Shown one piece after another: positions 30,199 through 42,198 of a stretch of DNA of 64,000 nucleotides (its first letter is position 1; each line of letters opens with the position of its first letter). The notes beneath the pieces were generated by a model. The model did no database searches and was not told the origin of the DNA. It was given only the letters and a program-made list of their open reading frames with translations. The translations under genes were made by a program, and so were the position numbers. The DNA lies in contig CAUYLG010039403.1 of assembly GCA_963573385.1 (NCBI GenBank), positions 1 through 64,000 on the forward strand, in the 5' to 3' direction. Origin of the DNA: Cacajao melanocephalus (lineage: Eukaryota; Chordata; Mammalia; Primates; Pitheciidae).

Positions 30199-32347
30199 AT
30201 CCCACTGCCTCCCACTGATCCTCGTTCCCACTTGCCTCTTTATGCATTTTATACTGTGGGGTTGGTTAAGCTGGAGCTCTGGTTGCCTTTAAATTCCTTT
30301 CTTTCCCTACACCCTGTCTTAACCTAGCCACATTCCTGCCCCAGGCTGGAGTCACACAGAAACCCTGAACATCTGACACTCATTGGTCACGCTTCCTCTC
30401 ACTAGGGACTCATTTCATGCTGTGCTTAGAGATGCATACAAGAGCATTATCTTCTGCTGTAAGCAGCAGCCCCTAGGACATACATGTGCTCTCTGCTGAT
30501 GGCTATATTTGGGGAAACTGAGGCACTCTAACACAGCAGGAACAACTTAATTTCTCAACTGTTTACATTAAAGATGAGACCAAGGATGAACATATTTGAA
30601 CTTTTTCAACCTGATGGTTCATCTATCATGCTGCCCCTCCTCCCAAGATTTTCTCTCCCTGAGGACCTCTTGGTGAGAAGTTGCCCACCCCACACCCAAA
30701 CCAAAGCGGACCGGCAGAGCCCTGCCAGAACACCAAGCAACGTTTCTATTAAAGGCAGGTGGCTAGTGCTCCTTCCTCTTTCTCCTTATCTGAGACGATT
30801 ACAAGTCCAGGTACAGGGGGCCTGACCCACGTGTCCTACCTTGAGGACCCTACAGTGTTAATTAGTTATCGTTAATCTGCAGAATGAAAAAGAAAAGAGT
30901 CTGTCCACGAATAGCAAACAACACCCTGTCCTCCTCCCCACCCCACCAAATACTTGTGTTAAGAGCAACTGGAGGCAGCAATTATTCTATTCAACATTTG
31001 TCTAGCTGAGACCATCTTGGGATCTGCTTTATCTCTGCCAGAGTTCAAATCCATGGGAGTTTTAGGAGATCCAACAGTAAAACTGGAGCAGGTTTATATT
31101 TGCCACATACAACTTGGATCATATCAAGGTTATTATCCAAAACTTATTTGAAGAATGTTTCATAAAACATCCAGGAATTTGACAGCTTGTTAAGGGAAAG
31201 CTTTCAAATGTAAGAATAAACACAAAGCCAGACTCCTGGTATGGCTAAACTGTGGCAAAGATAATTTCCCTCTCATTCCATAGTCAAAACAGGTTTATGG
31301 TGAGAGCCAGAGACAAAGACTCCTGTCCTCATGAGACTTTCCAATGGCTTATTTTGGGAGATTCTTGGATACCAGCTATTTACTTTCAAAAAGTTCAGTG
31401 GGAATTATTTTAATGTAAGAAATACTCATGACAGCCGGTTCGGGGGCAACTTTTCCAAACATGCTGTAACAAAATTGGCAGTTTTAGCTAAATCACACCC
31501 TGTTCTTCAGACATTTGACTCAGATTTTTCTTTACTACAGTAAATCTGTACTCGGATCATGGAAGCTTGTAGGGACTAGCCATGCCAGTCCCACCTTAAA
31601 GACAGAGATCCAGGCTGGAGTGCATTTTCTAGAACAAATTCTTTAAATATTTTCATTCAAAGAGAACAGTAATGACAGCTTCTAATAGTCCACCTGAATA
31701 TTTTAGTAGAAGCTTTTCTAGGTGTTCGTGTTGGAATAACTAATGGAACTAATAGATTTAGGAAATGCCAGAACTCCTAATTAAGTCCAGGATACTGCCT
31801 CAAATTCGGAATGACTGAATATACTGGGCAGTTTATGCTTCATCCTTCATGTAATCCAACAAACATCTCTTCCATCTTTATTTTGTGCCAAGCACTCTTC
31901 TAAAAACTTTACTAATACTAAATTTTTTACTTAAGATCTTCTTCAGAAAACTTTACAAATTTTATAAGTTGTATACATTTTTTGATGCTGCTATTTCTAT
32001 AGATGTCTTCTGGAAGTTGTGCCTTGAAGAATATTTTCTTACTGCATCATTGGAATGAGTGTTACCAAAAAAGTCTCAGTACATTCTGCACGCCTTGATT
32101 AAATGTATTAACTTTCCAACAGATCACTATTCCTGTTAAGTGTTTAAAATAAAAGTGAATATGGTCTTTGAATGTTCATTCTTCTACTATTAACTCTCCC
32201 ACTTTAAAAAACTCCAGTTACTCAAAGTTGCATATTTCTCAGATTCTGTTATATTATGATTGCAACAGCAGTGAGTGATTGAAAGACATTTTCCCTAAAG
32301 TTTTAAGTCCTTTTCTATGCAAAGTTTCAACAACAACAAAATTTTTA
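30199..32347. other. Mostly unique sequence, about 2.1 kb
   Basis: A weak L2/MIR-like trace lies at about 31858-31920 ('tccaacaaacatctcttcc'). Frames at 30574-30825 and 31331-31543 have no recognised domain. Confidence 0.5.
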
Positions 32348-32469
32348 AAATAAAGACAGGGTCTCACCATGTTGCCCAGGCTGGTCTCAAACTCCTGAAC
32401 TCAGGCAATCTACCTGCCTCAGCCTCCCAAGTGCTGGGATTACAGGCATGAGAGCCACCACACCCCGCC
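32348..32469 (-). mobile_element. Alu left-arm monomer fragment (FLAM/AluJ-like)
   Basis: Only one arm's worth of antisense Alu is present, from 'gacagggtctcaccatgttg' to 'caccccgcc'. It contains 'gcatgagagccacc', a small local duplication. Confidence 0.85.
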
Positions 32470-32690
32470 AGCTCTAACTAGCTGTGTGACCTTGAGCAAG
32501 TTACTTATTTTCTAGACCTCAGTTACTTATTTTCTAGACCTCAGTTTTCTCATGAGCAAAATGAAAATATTAACACCATCCTCAAAGTTACTGTGAGAAC
32601 TAATTAAAATAATACTTGTATCCTGCTTAATCCAGTGCCAGCACACAGTAAGCTCTGAATAAGTGGTTGTGAGAATTATTACCAACACAA
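32470..32690 (+). mobile_element. MIR SINE
   Basis: 'ctaactagctgtgtgacctt' is the MIR core, followed by 'cagttttctcatgagcaaaa' and 'cagtgccagcacacagtaag'. It carries a 22-bp tandem duplication. Confidence 0.88.
32501..32544. repeat. Exact 22-bp tandem duplication inside the MIR
   Basis: 32501-32522 and 32523-32544 are identical, each beginning ttacttattttctagacctc. Confidence 0.97.
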
Positions 32691-32724
32691 GAGAGGACCA
32701 ATGAGACTGTACAAGAGACGGGGC

Positions 32725-32910
32725 TGGGAGATCTCACATATGCTACCTCATTTAATCCTTCACCATCCTGAGAAACAAGGAAAAATTCTTCCCATTTTTA
32801 TTGATTAGGAACATAAGGATCAGAGAGGCTAAGTAACTTACTTAAGGTCATATAGCAAAGTGACAGGGCTGGAATTTGCAGCCAGGTCTGCCTGACTCTA
32901 AAGTTCGTTT
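32725..32910 (-). mobile_element. MIR SINE
   Basis: 'ctacctcatttaatccttca', 'gatcagagaggctaagtaac' and 'ttaaggtcatatagcaaagt' give antisense MIR order. It lies just after a sense MIR. Confidence 0.83.
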
Positions 32911-33270
32911 TCACATGGAAGTTCATCCTTTCCAAATTTCTTTTACTATTTCATGCAAAATACAGATTTCCATTTTCAAGTTTGTGTTCTTTAATACATA
33001 GCTACATGAAACTGCTTCTTTTATCTTATATTATCATAAATAACAAATATATCTTCTGCCATATTTAGTTCTTTCTTCATTCAATTCAAGATAAATGTAT
33101 TTTGCCTAAAGGTTTTATTGGCATTTGGAAGAAACTCAAAGTCTGTACTTAATTAAGATCTATAAACAGAAGCCAGATCAAATCACAGAATAAAGAGATT
33201 CCCAGTGCTGGGTATGGATCTGTCTTGATCTAAATTTGGATTTTAATCATTGTAACATATTTTTATACAT
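32911..33270. other. Unique AT-rich sequence
   Basis: Nothing recognised. Confidence 0.5.
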
Positions 33271-33505
33271 TCCTTCCTTCATTCAATAAATATTTATTGA
33301 ATGCTGTATGAGTTAGTCATAGAGTCTGCCTTCAAGGCGCTTAGGGTTCAACAGGAAAGAGAAGATATACAAAAAGACCTATTATTCCAGGAAAGAAATG
33401 GTAGGTACTAGAAGAAAAACAGGGAGAAAATGCTGGGGAGTCTCAAGGATGGCCGTTACTTTCTACTGGAGAGCAAAGGATCAAAGAAGGCTTTAGGGGA
33501 AAAAT
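33271..33505 (-). mobile_element. L2 3' end
   Basis: 'tccttccttcattcaataaa' and 'tatttattgaatgctgtatg' are the antisense L2 3' end, continuing to 'caaagaaggctttagggg'. Confidence 0.78.
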
Positions 33506-33550
33506 GGCCTTCTCTATTACTGCTCCATCCAAGTGCAAACTATTCATGAA

Positions 33551-33706
33551 TTTTTTTTAAATTTTTTTTTGATTGCATTTTAGGTTTTGGGGTACATGTG
33601 AAGAACCTGCAAGATCGTTGCATAGGTATACACATAGCAGTGTGATTTGCTGCCTTCCTCCCCATCACCTATATCTGGCTTTTCTCCCCATGCTATCTCT
33701 CTTGTT
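33551..33706 (-). mobile_element. L1 3' UTR fragment
   Basis: A T-run, then 'gattgcattttaggttttgg', 'ggtacatgtgaagaacctgc' and 'cttcctccccatcaccta', matches the antisense 3' end of an older L1. Confidence 0.82.
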
Positions 33707-33779
33707 TTAAAATGCACTAGGTCCCCAGAAAACATTGTCTCGTTCAATATTGTTTTGTTGTAACATTGATGAAAAAAAC

Positions 33780-34050
33780 CTGATTGCACCAAGGTCCCTG
33801 TCTGTGTGGTGTTCACATGTTCTCCCCATGTCTGTGTGGGTTTTCTCTGGGTATTCCCTGTTTCCTCCCACATCCCAGGATGTGCACATCAGGTGAACTG
33901 GTGCTTATAAATGGTCTCCATGTGATTGAGTGTTGGAGTGTGTGTGAATGTACCTGGTTTACACCTCTGTGCTCTGAGGTGCCAGGATAGGCTCCAGTCA
34001 CCTGTGACCCTTAACTGGAATATACAGCTTGGCAAATGAATGAATGAATA
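33780..34050. mobile_element. Ancient interspersed repeat of unassigned family, with (GAAT)n tail
   Basis: It contains 'ttctccccatgtctgtgtgg', 'gttttctctgggtattccc' and 'tttcctcccacatcc', a pattern I know from widespread vertebrate repeats, then 'aggataggctccagtcacc' and 'atgaatgaatgaatac'. The tail suggests a LINE-type 3' end, but I cannot exclude a DNA transposon. Opposed short frames here are by-products. Confidence 0.6.
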
Positions 34051-34415
34051 CAAATTATTATAAAATAAAAACCTGAAAAGTCTACAAGAATCTCACAAAT
34101 GCACAACAATAAATGATGCAGCACAAAAGCACTTAGCAAGCCCACTAGATTTGTTTTGGTTTGATTTTGAACCATACTGGTGGGAGAAGATGCTCCTTAC
34201 GATTTGCACATTGCAAACATTTATTCCTTGATTTAACCCACCCACTACCTCTATGACTACCATCACTCAGTGAGTCACAAAATTGGGTAGTTATCTTGTT
34301 TCTATTAATCTTTCTTAAATGTATGTATAGCTCACATTTATTTCAGTATTTAATATTAGGAGTGTTTGGGGTCTTAAGTCTGGTGATGTTTCTGTGACCA
34401 GAAATATGCCATAGA
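34051..34415. other. Unique sequence, no gene seen
   Basis: Nothing recognised. Confidence 0.45.
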
Positions 34416-34431
34416 AATTTAACTCTTTCTT

Positions 34432-34927
34432 AAAAAATGTTATTTTAATACATTTAGGGGGTACAGGTGTAGATTTCTTACATGTATATAAAGCACAGTG
34501 GTGAAGTGTGGGCTTTTAGCACATTTTCAACCCTCATCCCTCTCCCACTCTCTTACCTTTTGGGGTCTCCAGTGTCTGTTATTCCACTCTGTATGTCCAT
34601 GTGCACCCACTGTTTAGCTTCAATGTGCAAGTGAGAACATGTGGTATATGACCTTTTGTTTCATTTCACTAAGCATAATGGCCTCCAGTTCCATCCATGT
34701 TGCTGCAAAAGGCACGATTTCATTCTTTCTTTATAACTAAGTATTCCATGGTATATATACATCACGTCTTTATGCAGCCCTCCATTGTTGATTCCTTATC
34801 TTTGCTATTATGAATAGTGCTACAATAAACATGCAAATGCAGGTATCTTTTTGATGTAATGATTTATTCCCTTTGGGAATATACCCAGTAGTGGAATTGC
34901 TGACAGCAATGTAGTTCCATTTTTAGG
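34432..34927 (-). mobile_element. L1 ORF2 end and 3' UTR, with decayed target duplication
   Basis: Antisense L1 landmarks are 'gtgagaacatgtggtatatg', 'ggcctccagttccatccatg', 'gtattccatggtatatatac' and 'gggaatatacccagtagtgg'. The flanks aatttaactctttctt (34416-34431) and aatgtaactcttgttt (34928-34943) agree at 13/16. Confidence 0.9.
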
Positions 34928-34943
34928 AATGTAACTCTTGTTT

Positions 34944-36966
34944 ATAGATCAATTACCCTATGACAAAATTGGTTTTCTTACACATTGTTTCTCGGTTTCC
35001 AAGAACTTATGAAGACTTGCTGTGTAATACAGAAAGGGGTGAGTAGGTGGGGCCATAAATGAAACAGGACTGGCCATGAGTTGATCATGTGAAAGCTGAG
35101 TGTTGGAAGTACATAGAAATTCATTACACTAGTATGTCTGCTTTAGGATATGTTTGAAATTTTGCATTATAAAAAGTTAAAATATTCGACAAGCTAACTT
35201 ACCTGTAGGACTTCCACAGGTCATTTACATGTACACATGTAAGTAGCTACAGAATGTATTATAATGGTTTGGGCCTAGACGTTAGTGACTACCAGAGTGA
35301 AATGAACTGAATCTCCCTGCCTCCCCTTCCATACACAAAAACCTACTCAACAAGATCTCTTTAATGTAAAGCCACAAGTCAGAAAGGGTGAACACAGGGT
35401 AATAACCCAGGGACTTGCCTAGTAGCAATGCCACCTCTGGGCAAGGATTGAGCACATATCCTAATGAAAACAATTCCTATGTGTTTGAAAGAAAATTGAA
35501 CTCAGTACAATCAGTAACGTTTAGAGGCTTCAGGGGATCTGCAGACATGGACTCAGAGCAGCAGCCTATCATTCCTATCACTCATGGAGATTTTACACAT
35601 AGGCCCAGGGAACCACGTGATATCAATATTTGTCTCATGTGGATGAGATAAAAGCATTCAATACTGCATCGACCCAAGAGTTCTCACTGAGTCTATGTGC
35701 TAATGTTCAGGTGTATTATATACTGATTTCTGCTAAATGCAATATAATTTTGTTATAGTTATTATGCATGTCACTTAATTCACATACTCAGGCATACCAG
35801 GAAGGGAGAAGAAAGGGTAAAGGATAGAGCTCAGCCACCAGGCAGCATTCCATAAAAACTGGGCAGATTCATGAAATATCACAGTGGGGGAGGTGCTCAA
35901 AATACTTTTTGCATGCTTTTGAAGATGAGAGAGCATATCTGTCTTAGATATTCTGCCCGAATATTTTACTAGCATCAGGATGTTTTGAGGAGGCAGTGCC
36001 ATCATGACTCCAACCCCAACTTAAAATTACAGCAGGCAAAATTAGAGTGTCACAAGCTATTTTAATTCTGTGCTGCAGTACTTCAGTGGCTTCTCATTTG
36101 AAAATGCATAATTATTTTCAAATTATCATATATAATTTCATGGTTAAATCAGTTTATCAGCTAGAACTTCCAGAGGGATTGGAATTCTACATACAAACAA
36201 GATTTTAATCCTTATTTATGACCATTTTGGACAACTTTGTTTCCTAAACCCTCAGATCAGCTATTTTCCTGGCTGACCCTAAGGCACTGAGAAATATCTG
36301 AATGGAAGAGATCAGCACTGTTTTTTATGGCATGTTTGCAAGAAACATGCTTTTTCTGTGTCAGAAACCTAGCTATTCAGTAAAGATATATTTTTCCAAC
36401 AACTTCTCAAAATAGTTCTTTAAGAAAATGTAATTCACCTGACTGCTTTCCTCTTAATTACACCCAGCTGCATGTGTGTGTGAGCCAGCGTATGTGTGTT
36501 TTCTATACCTTATTTCAGTAACAGAGAAGGAAGCTCTTAAGGGCACCTCTGCCTTATACACTATAAGTCAAAGTGACTTGGAAACTCCCTGGCTATACTG
36601 TAATTAGTTGTTCTACTTTCAATTTTGACAACTTTAATAATTCTAAGCTACCATGCTCCTAATATTCGTCTTTCTAAAGAGAAACAGTTGTTTTGTTTAT
36701 ATATGTAATCAGTATGATAGTTATCTAAATTTGTTCCTACCAACCTTGTTTGATCTCTGTAATGTCAGCTGATAAAATCCATCCATTTTGTAGGGCCAAA
36801 CATCTTTCAGATCTCAGGTCACAGGTCATTTCCTGGGGGAGAATCAGAAGACTTTAAAGAGGTTGCAAAGCCTGGACTTCCTCACAGAAATCAGCCACAC
36901 AGGATAATCTTACAACCTTCAGTTCTTCCCATTTCTACCAGCTGTGTGATTATTTGATTGGTAGCC
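34944..36966. other. Repeat-poor block of about 2 kb
   Basis: No repeat family recognised. Frames at 35282-35473, 35415-35651 and 35775-36005 have no domain. Confidence 0.5.
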
Positions 36967-37095
36967 ATCTATTCCATAAGACTAGATAAATTCCATGAGA
37001 GTAGGCCCTTGGTCAGTTTTGCCATTATATTCTCAGTGCCTGGAACAAAGAAGGCCATCAATTAATATTTGTAGAATGAATAAATGAATGTAAAA
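36967..37095 (+). mobile_element. L2 3' end
   Basis: 'agactagataaattccatga', 'ctcagtgcctggaacaaaga' and 'gaatgaataaatgaatg' follow the L2 3' end including its tail. Confidence 0.8.
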
Positions 37096-37176
37096 ATATA
37101 TATAAATGTGTCTGTGAATAAGTGAGTGAATTAAAGAAATTTCTCAAAGAGGCTTTATCAATAACACTTGAGAACT

Positions 37177-37438
37177 GCACTGTTCAATATAGTAGCCACG
37201 AGTCACATGTGATGATTTAAATTTAACCTTAAATGAATTAAAATTCATAAAAACTAAAAATCCAGTTCCTCAGTTGCATGAGCCACATTTCAAATGCTCA
37301 ACGGTCACACATTGAGCATTTGTGTTGTAGCATATTGTAGAAATGCTGTATATTCTACACTGTCAAATGTTGCCTACTACATTTGACAGTGCAGAATATA
37401 CAGCATTTCCAACATTGTAGAAAATTCTACTACCACAA
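37177..37438. mobile_element. hAT-Charlie element with an internal inverted duplication
   Basis: 'actgttcaatatagtagcca', 'tccagttcctcagttgcatg' and 'catttgacagtgcagaatat' are landmarks of an old Charlie-group element. Relative to that family, roughly 60 bp before 'gttgcctactac' appears to be an extra inverted copy of the element's own end, giving the hairpin at 37340-37409. Confidence 0.75.
37340..37409. repeat. Inverted repeat, 31-bp arms, 8-base loop
   Basis: Left arm 37340-37370 (starts gaaatgctgtatattct) and right arm 37379-37409 (ends gaatatacagcatttc) pair at 30 of 31 positions; loop tgcctact. The single mismatch is A:C in plus-strand RNA but becomes a G:U wobble in minus-strand RNA. 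Confidence 0.97.
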
Positions 37439-37838
37439 CTCAAGCAATTCTAAAATTCTAGCCCAAAGACAGCATTATTTTTCCAAAATGAGTCAGATCA
37501 TTATTATTGGTGCCACTGATATTAATTGTGCAACTTAAACCTCTTTCCTCTAAAAAGATTCCCCCATGATGACTGAGCTTAAACCAAATATTTCACCACT
37601 TTTTCTTCCAAAATATGTAACAAATAATTTGTCCACTTTGATTTGCAAGGGCCTATATATAGTTTTATATACTTTCCTGAGTACTCAATAGAATCCTTGA
37701 AATTGGAAATATATACTTTTCTAAAAGTGCATTTTTTTACACAGGCCAGGCCTCTATGCACACTATACCTTGGATAAAAATGGGAAACATAGAATGTGCT
37801 CTAGAAGCCATCATTAGTGTATGAGGAATTGGGATTCT
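37439..37838. other. Unique sequence, no gene seen
   Basis: Nothing recognised; the 60-codon frame at 37579-37761 is without a domain. Confidence 0.5.
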
Positions 37839-37930
37839 TATTAATTTACAAATTATATTTATGTTAAGTAAATGATTGCACTTACCATATTAATTTACAA
37901 ATTATATTTATGTTAAGTGCATGATTGCAC
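37839..37930. repeat. Tandem duplication, 49-bp period
   Basis: 37839-37881 and 37888-37930 match at 41 of 43 bases, both starting tattaatttacaaattatat, with 6 bases between. Confidence 0.95.
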
Positions 37931-39799
37931 ACATTCTGGAATTGTAATTATGTGTTAAATTGATATAGTCTTCCAAATGAATAATATCCAGTATGTTTGG
38001 TGAGATCCTTTAATTTCAACAATTGTTTTTTTTGATAAATCGAAGACTCTGGTTATAGTCATCTTATTCTGTAAACTATAAACAAGTATTTTGTTTGTGA
38101 AAGCAAAGATTAGAACATTGTCAGGGATTAGGAAAACAAAATTATAACATCTATACTTAATTTAAAGCAATAATTTAATTTAAATACCCATACAAGCATA
38201 AGCATCTTTAATTATATAAGTTTCAGAGGATAAGAGAATGGGGAAGATATGAAGGAATGGGACAGATGCTCAGATTCAGGTACACAAACCAGGAAACTGA
38301 GCACACCAGGAGAAACTTGCAAATGTAAATTCCTATGAGGCTTCTCTTAAATAGAGCAAGGTTTTATGTCTCCTTTTAGCAAGCTAGAATCTATAATCCC
38401 ATTTATCTCCATATCGACATAAAAAAAGGAAGATTCCACTCAATAAATTTACAATTACCTTAACTACACCAAGTTGTTTTAAATTATGCCACAAATTTTT
38501 GTCAATTTCTTTACCATAAAATACAAAATCCAGCTTTTGCTTGTCAACATAGCTAAAACATTATCACTTATCATATTCTAGTACCTTCAAGTTTTTATAC
38601 CACATGTGTTCCAAACTCTAGGAAATCAAATATTTCCCTAATGCCACACTTTAAAACTTCAAGCCCTACAAATTGAGAAGTATACAATTAACCCCTTTTC
38701 AAGTGTATTTGCAGAGATTGCACCCGTGCCTTCCTATGAACAAATCCTAAGTTTTCTATTTCACTCTTTTGGAACTTAGTCAGCCTTTATGTCTCAGGAT
38801 TTTTCACTTACAAAATGCATGTTACATTTGACAAAGGTGAAATTGTATGGTTTCATTACTTGGCTTTTTTAGTAATTCAGGTCTTGCTTCTTAGAAGCTA
38901 AACCTAGCAGTTGTCAGAATGCCACACAAGTTTATCCATAAAGAACTTGCAGGAATGGGCTGGGAGGGGAGGGGTCAGATGAGTAGAACATAGAATTGGG
39001 AAGGTTCATACCTCTTGTCTTTGTTGATTTCCATGTGGAAATTCAGGATCAGCCAATTCTTTTGAAATCTGTCCTCCTGGAAATCATGACTCTGCAGGAG
39101 TTGGAAGCTCACAAGGCTTCCAGATTGAGGCACGTAGCATCAATAAGTGAAGGAAGGCTGGGAGAGAGATAAGGAGAGATGATTAGAAACTGTGATAAGC
39201 TCCATATGAAAACATTTAGATTTTCTCTTTTTTTTAAGTTTTAAAAGATTGCACAAGCCCACTCAGTACAATCTGTAGAGCTGCCAATTTGGAGTTTCTG
39301 CTTTAGGAGACAACTCGAGCTTAGGGCAAGGGTAAGAGAACTACTGGCTGTAATAATTTAAGGAACTTTTTGTTCCAGTAGAAGTCACAGGCCATGCTTT
39401 AAAAGGGCACAGGAGTCTATTTGGAGCAAGTTTTTCATGTTTTAATTAAAATTATATCAAATTTTGAGCCAACTTTAAACTTTCCTCAACTTTTCTCCAT
39501 CTCTCTTCCCAAATACTTCTACTTTTTGTTGGCTTGAGCAAGGCTACTTTGTCAAACACTGCCTCATACCAAGTTCTTTCTGACCACTGGTATTACTGCA
39601 AACCACAGAGGGCAGATTTATAATTTGCCCAGATTTTATGTGAAACTATAACAAAAAAAAAGGAACTCTGAGATCTGTTGCAAGTTTTGAACGTGCTATA
39701 TTTCTGAAGATAATCTTCCTACAGGAGGTTTTCCTATTCTTAATGGAAACAGATTATTTGAAATGGTTGGGTTTACATTACTCCAGTGTAAACTGGCAC
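37931..39799. other. Unique AT-rich sequence, about 1.9 kb
   Basis: No repeat family or gene recognised. Confidence 0.5.
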
Positions 39800-39975
39800 T
39801 GTGTTTAATCCTGTGTAATTTGGGGCAAGTAAATAATCTCTCTACTTCAATTTCCTTGTGTTTTAATGTGAATGGTGATGGTCACAAGATTGCTGTAAGC
39901 ATCATGTGGGCTAAAGCATATAAAAGTACATTATATGTTAGCTACTAAGTACTCAATAAATATCTATTTTATTGT
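39800..39975 (+). mobile_element. MIR SINE, diverged
   Basis: 'tgtgtaatttggggcaagta', 'cttcaatttccttgtgtttt' and 'ctaagtactcaataaatatc' follow MIR order. Confidence 0.68.
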
Positions 39976-40104
39976 TACACATCCCACAGTCATTCACCAA
40001 TTATCCTGAACATTGATGATATCATGGCAATGAAATTGAGAAATTTGGTAATGGTGCTTAGGTAGAAGAGTATCATGAAAGGAAATGGATTGAAAGCAAA
40101 GCAT

Positions 40105-40825
40105 AAATGACAACATTTATTGGGTGCTTACTATGTGTCAGACTGTGATTAGTGCTTTCTTTGCATGTATTAAATCTCATTTACTTTTCACAACATCCCC
40201 ATGAGCTATGAACCCTGAATAACTACATTTTTTAAATGATTTGCATGGTAATTTTTACTCCTTCAATCAGTTAAGCTAGACCTGGGTTCTCCAGAATCCT
40301 CTCTCCCATATGATTCTGGGGTTGATTTTGTCAAAAGTAGAATCTGCAGGAGATTTGGAAGACAGAAGTAAAGCAGCAGCCATTACTTTCTGAAGATCGT
40401 CATCATTCGATACAGCAGCGGGCAGATAGAGAGGTGCCAGGGGGCTCCAGGTGTCTGCTCTCCTCCACTCCATGTCCTGCCATTTTGGGGGTCCTCTGGC
40501 ACCTTATACTTGAATGTGAACTTTCTGCGCAACAGCTCCCCATGGATTTCTCCATCAGCTACCTATTCACAGTCCTATTACAGCAGCTGGGCATGTCTGC
40601 CTTCTCAGATGAACTGATGTGTGGCCCTTCTAATCTTCCAGCTCCCCCTTCAGACCCTCTCTTCTCCAGTGCCTCCCATAGTAGCCACTCTTTCTCTGGT
40701 TGAACCCTGATTGATAACATGCTAAGATGAAGTAGCTTACCTAAGATCACTCAGTTAGTTTGAATGACAGAACCAGCATTGGAAGCCTTAATCAGCTTCC
40801 AGAGCCCATGCTCTTCGTAACCACA
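40105..40825 (-). mobile_element. MIR SINE split by an insertion
   Basis: The antisense MIR 3' part ('catttattgggtgcttacta') lies at 40105-40245 and the rest ('gcttacctaagatcactcag', 'cagagcccatgctcttcgta') at about 40728-40825. The two halves bracket about 480 bp of other DNA. Confidence 0.75.
40246..40727. other. Unclassified insertion inside the MIR
   Basis: About 480 bp, less AT-rich than its surroundings, ending 'gttgaaccctgattgataac'. The texture is of an old non-autonomous interspersed repeat or LTR, but I cannot name it. The 89-codon frame at 40434-40703 lies within it and has no known domain. Confidence 0.45.
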
Positions 40826-42198
40826 AAGGCAGCATTTCCTGAAGGAGAGAGGAGGAAGAAGGAGTTAAAGAAGAAAGAAAAGAGAGAAAGCCTGAAGACT
40901 ATAGAGAAAGAGGGAGGAAGCAGAAAACAAAAAGGCAAGGAGGATATAGAAGGCCAGAGGGAGGACTAGATGATAAGCAATGGGGAGTGAGACAAAAGTG
41001 AAAAGTAGTAAAAAATAAAAGGAGGTAGGATAGTACATTGCCAGCTCTACTTGCTCTGCCAATGCTTCCCTTTAGCACAAAGCGGGGAATTTTAAGCCTG
41101 GCTAATATATGCCACAGGACTGCAGAGTTCTAGTGCTCAGATGTTGGGGAAGCAAATGCCCTTTTGGTATAACTCTTCTATTAGGAACTAAATCTAAATT
41201 TTCATAAAAGTTTGGGGTTTTTCTTTAACAGCAGATCTAATAATTTCTCTAAGTATTCACTCTTTTTTTTAGCCATTTTTAATCTGTTTTTTACAACCTT
41301 ACATAAGCCAGTGATAAATAACAACTTGCAAAGCAGCAATCTTTACTATAGATTTTACCCCTGAGTTGAGAAATCAAATATTTTTATGTAACAGAACAAT
41401 GGCTAATAGCTTAATTATATATCATCATGTTCAGCTGGGGTCATTATCAATTAACTCTATTATTCAACAAAAGAGATGTGGCAAATTTTGCACGTAATTC
41501 CAAAACAGAGGTGTGAAATATCATTTTCCCATGTGACTATTTGGTTTAACCTAGATATTTACTATGTATATTACAGCTGCCAGGGAGACACAGAAATTAA
41601 AAACAAACAAAAAAAAATCTTGTTGAGTTTTATCTTCTACTTTGAGGCAGCTAACTTTTAAAATATCCTGCCCAGGGTACAGGAAGTGCTCCTCAGATGT
41701 CCTGATGTACATGGAGGCAAGAGGACATTATGCCTGACTTTAAGGACAAATCATCTTACCACTGTCATCCCACATGACTGCCCATGCACTGCTTCTGACT
41801 TGCATTTTAAGCACTGGTCAATTTGCTTTTTGGCAAGAGTGTGCTAGAACAGGTTTTATGAGAGGACAGTGATAGAAGATGTGACAATCTTGTCCCAAAA
41901 TATCCCTTCTCTCCTTAAGGCCTTGTCTCTTCTTGAAGCTCCAAGATGCCCCAGTCCCTGACCAAGGGATCAAGCCATATAGAGGGAGAAGGGGACACCA
42001 AACTTGCTCTTACGATGGGTTACCTTCTTCCTGTTCCAAGATGGGCTTGGGTAGGGCAGGCTTGGCTCAATATATTATTTAAAAGGCAGTTATTTTAAAA
42101 GACTCTCATCTAAATTTACTTCACGAAATGGCAGTGAGTTTTTCCCCTTAAGAGGCTAACTCCAGGCTCAGAATGGTATCAGAAGGCAAAAATTGGAT
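40826..42198. other. Unique sequence, no gene seen
   Basis: A purine-rich stretch (ggaggaagaagg type) covers about 40848-40960. No gene recognised. Confidence 0.5.
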
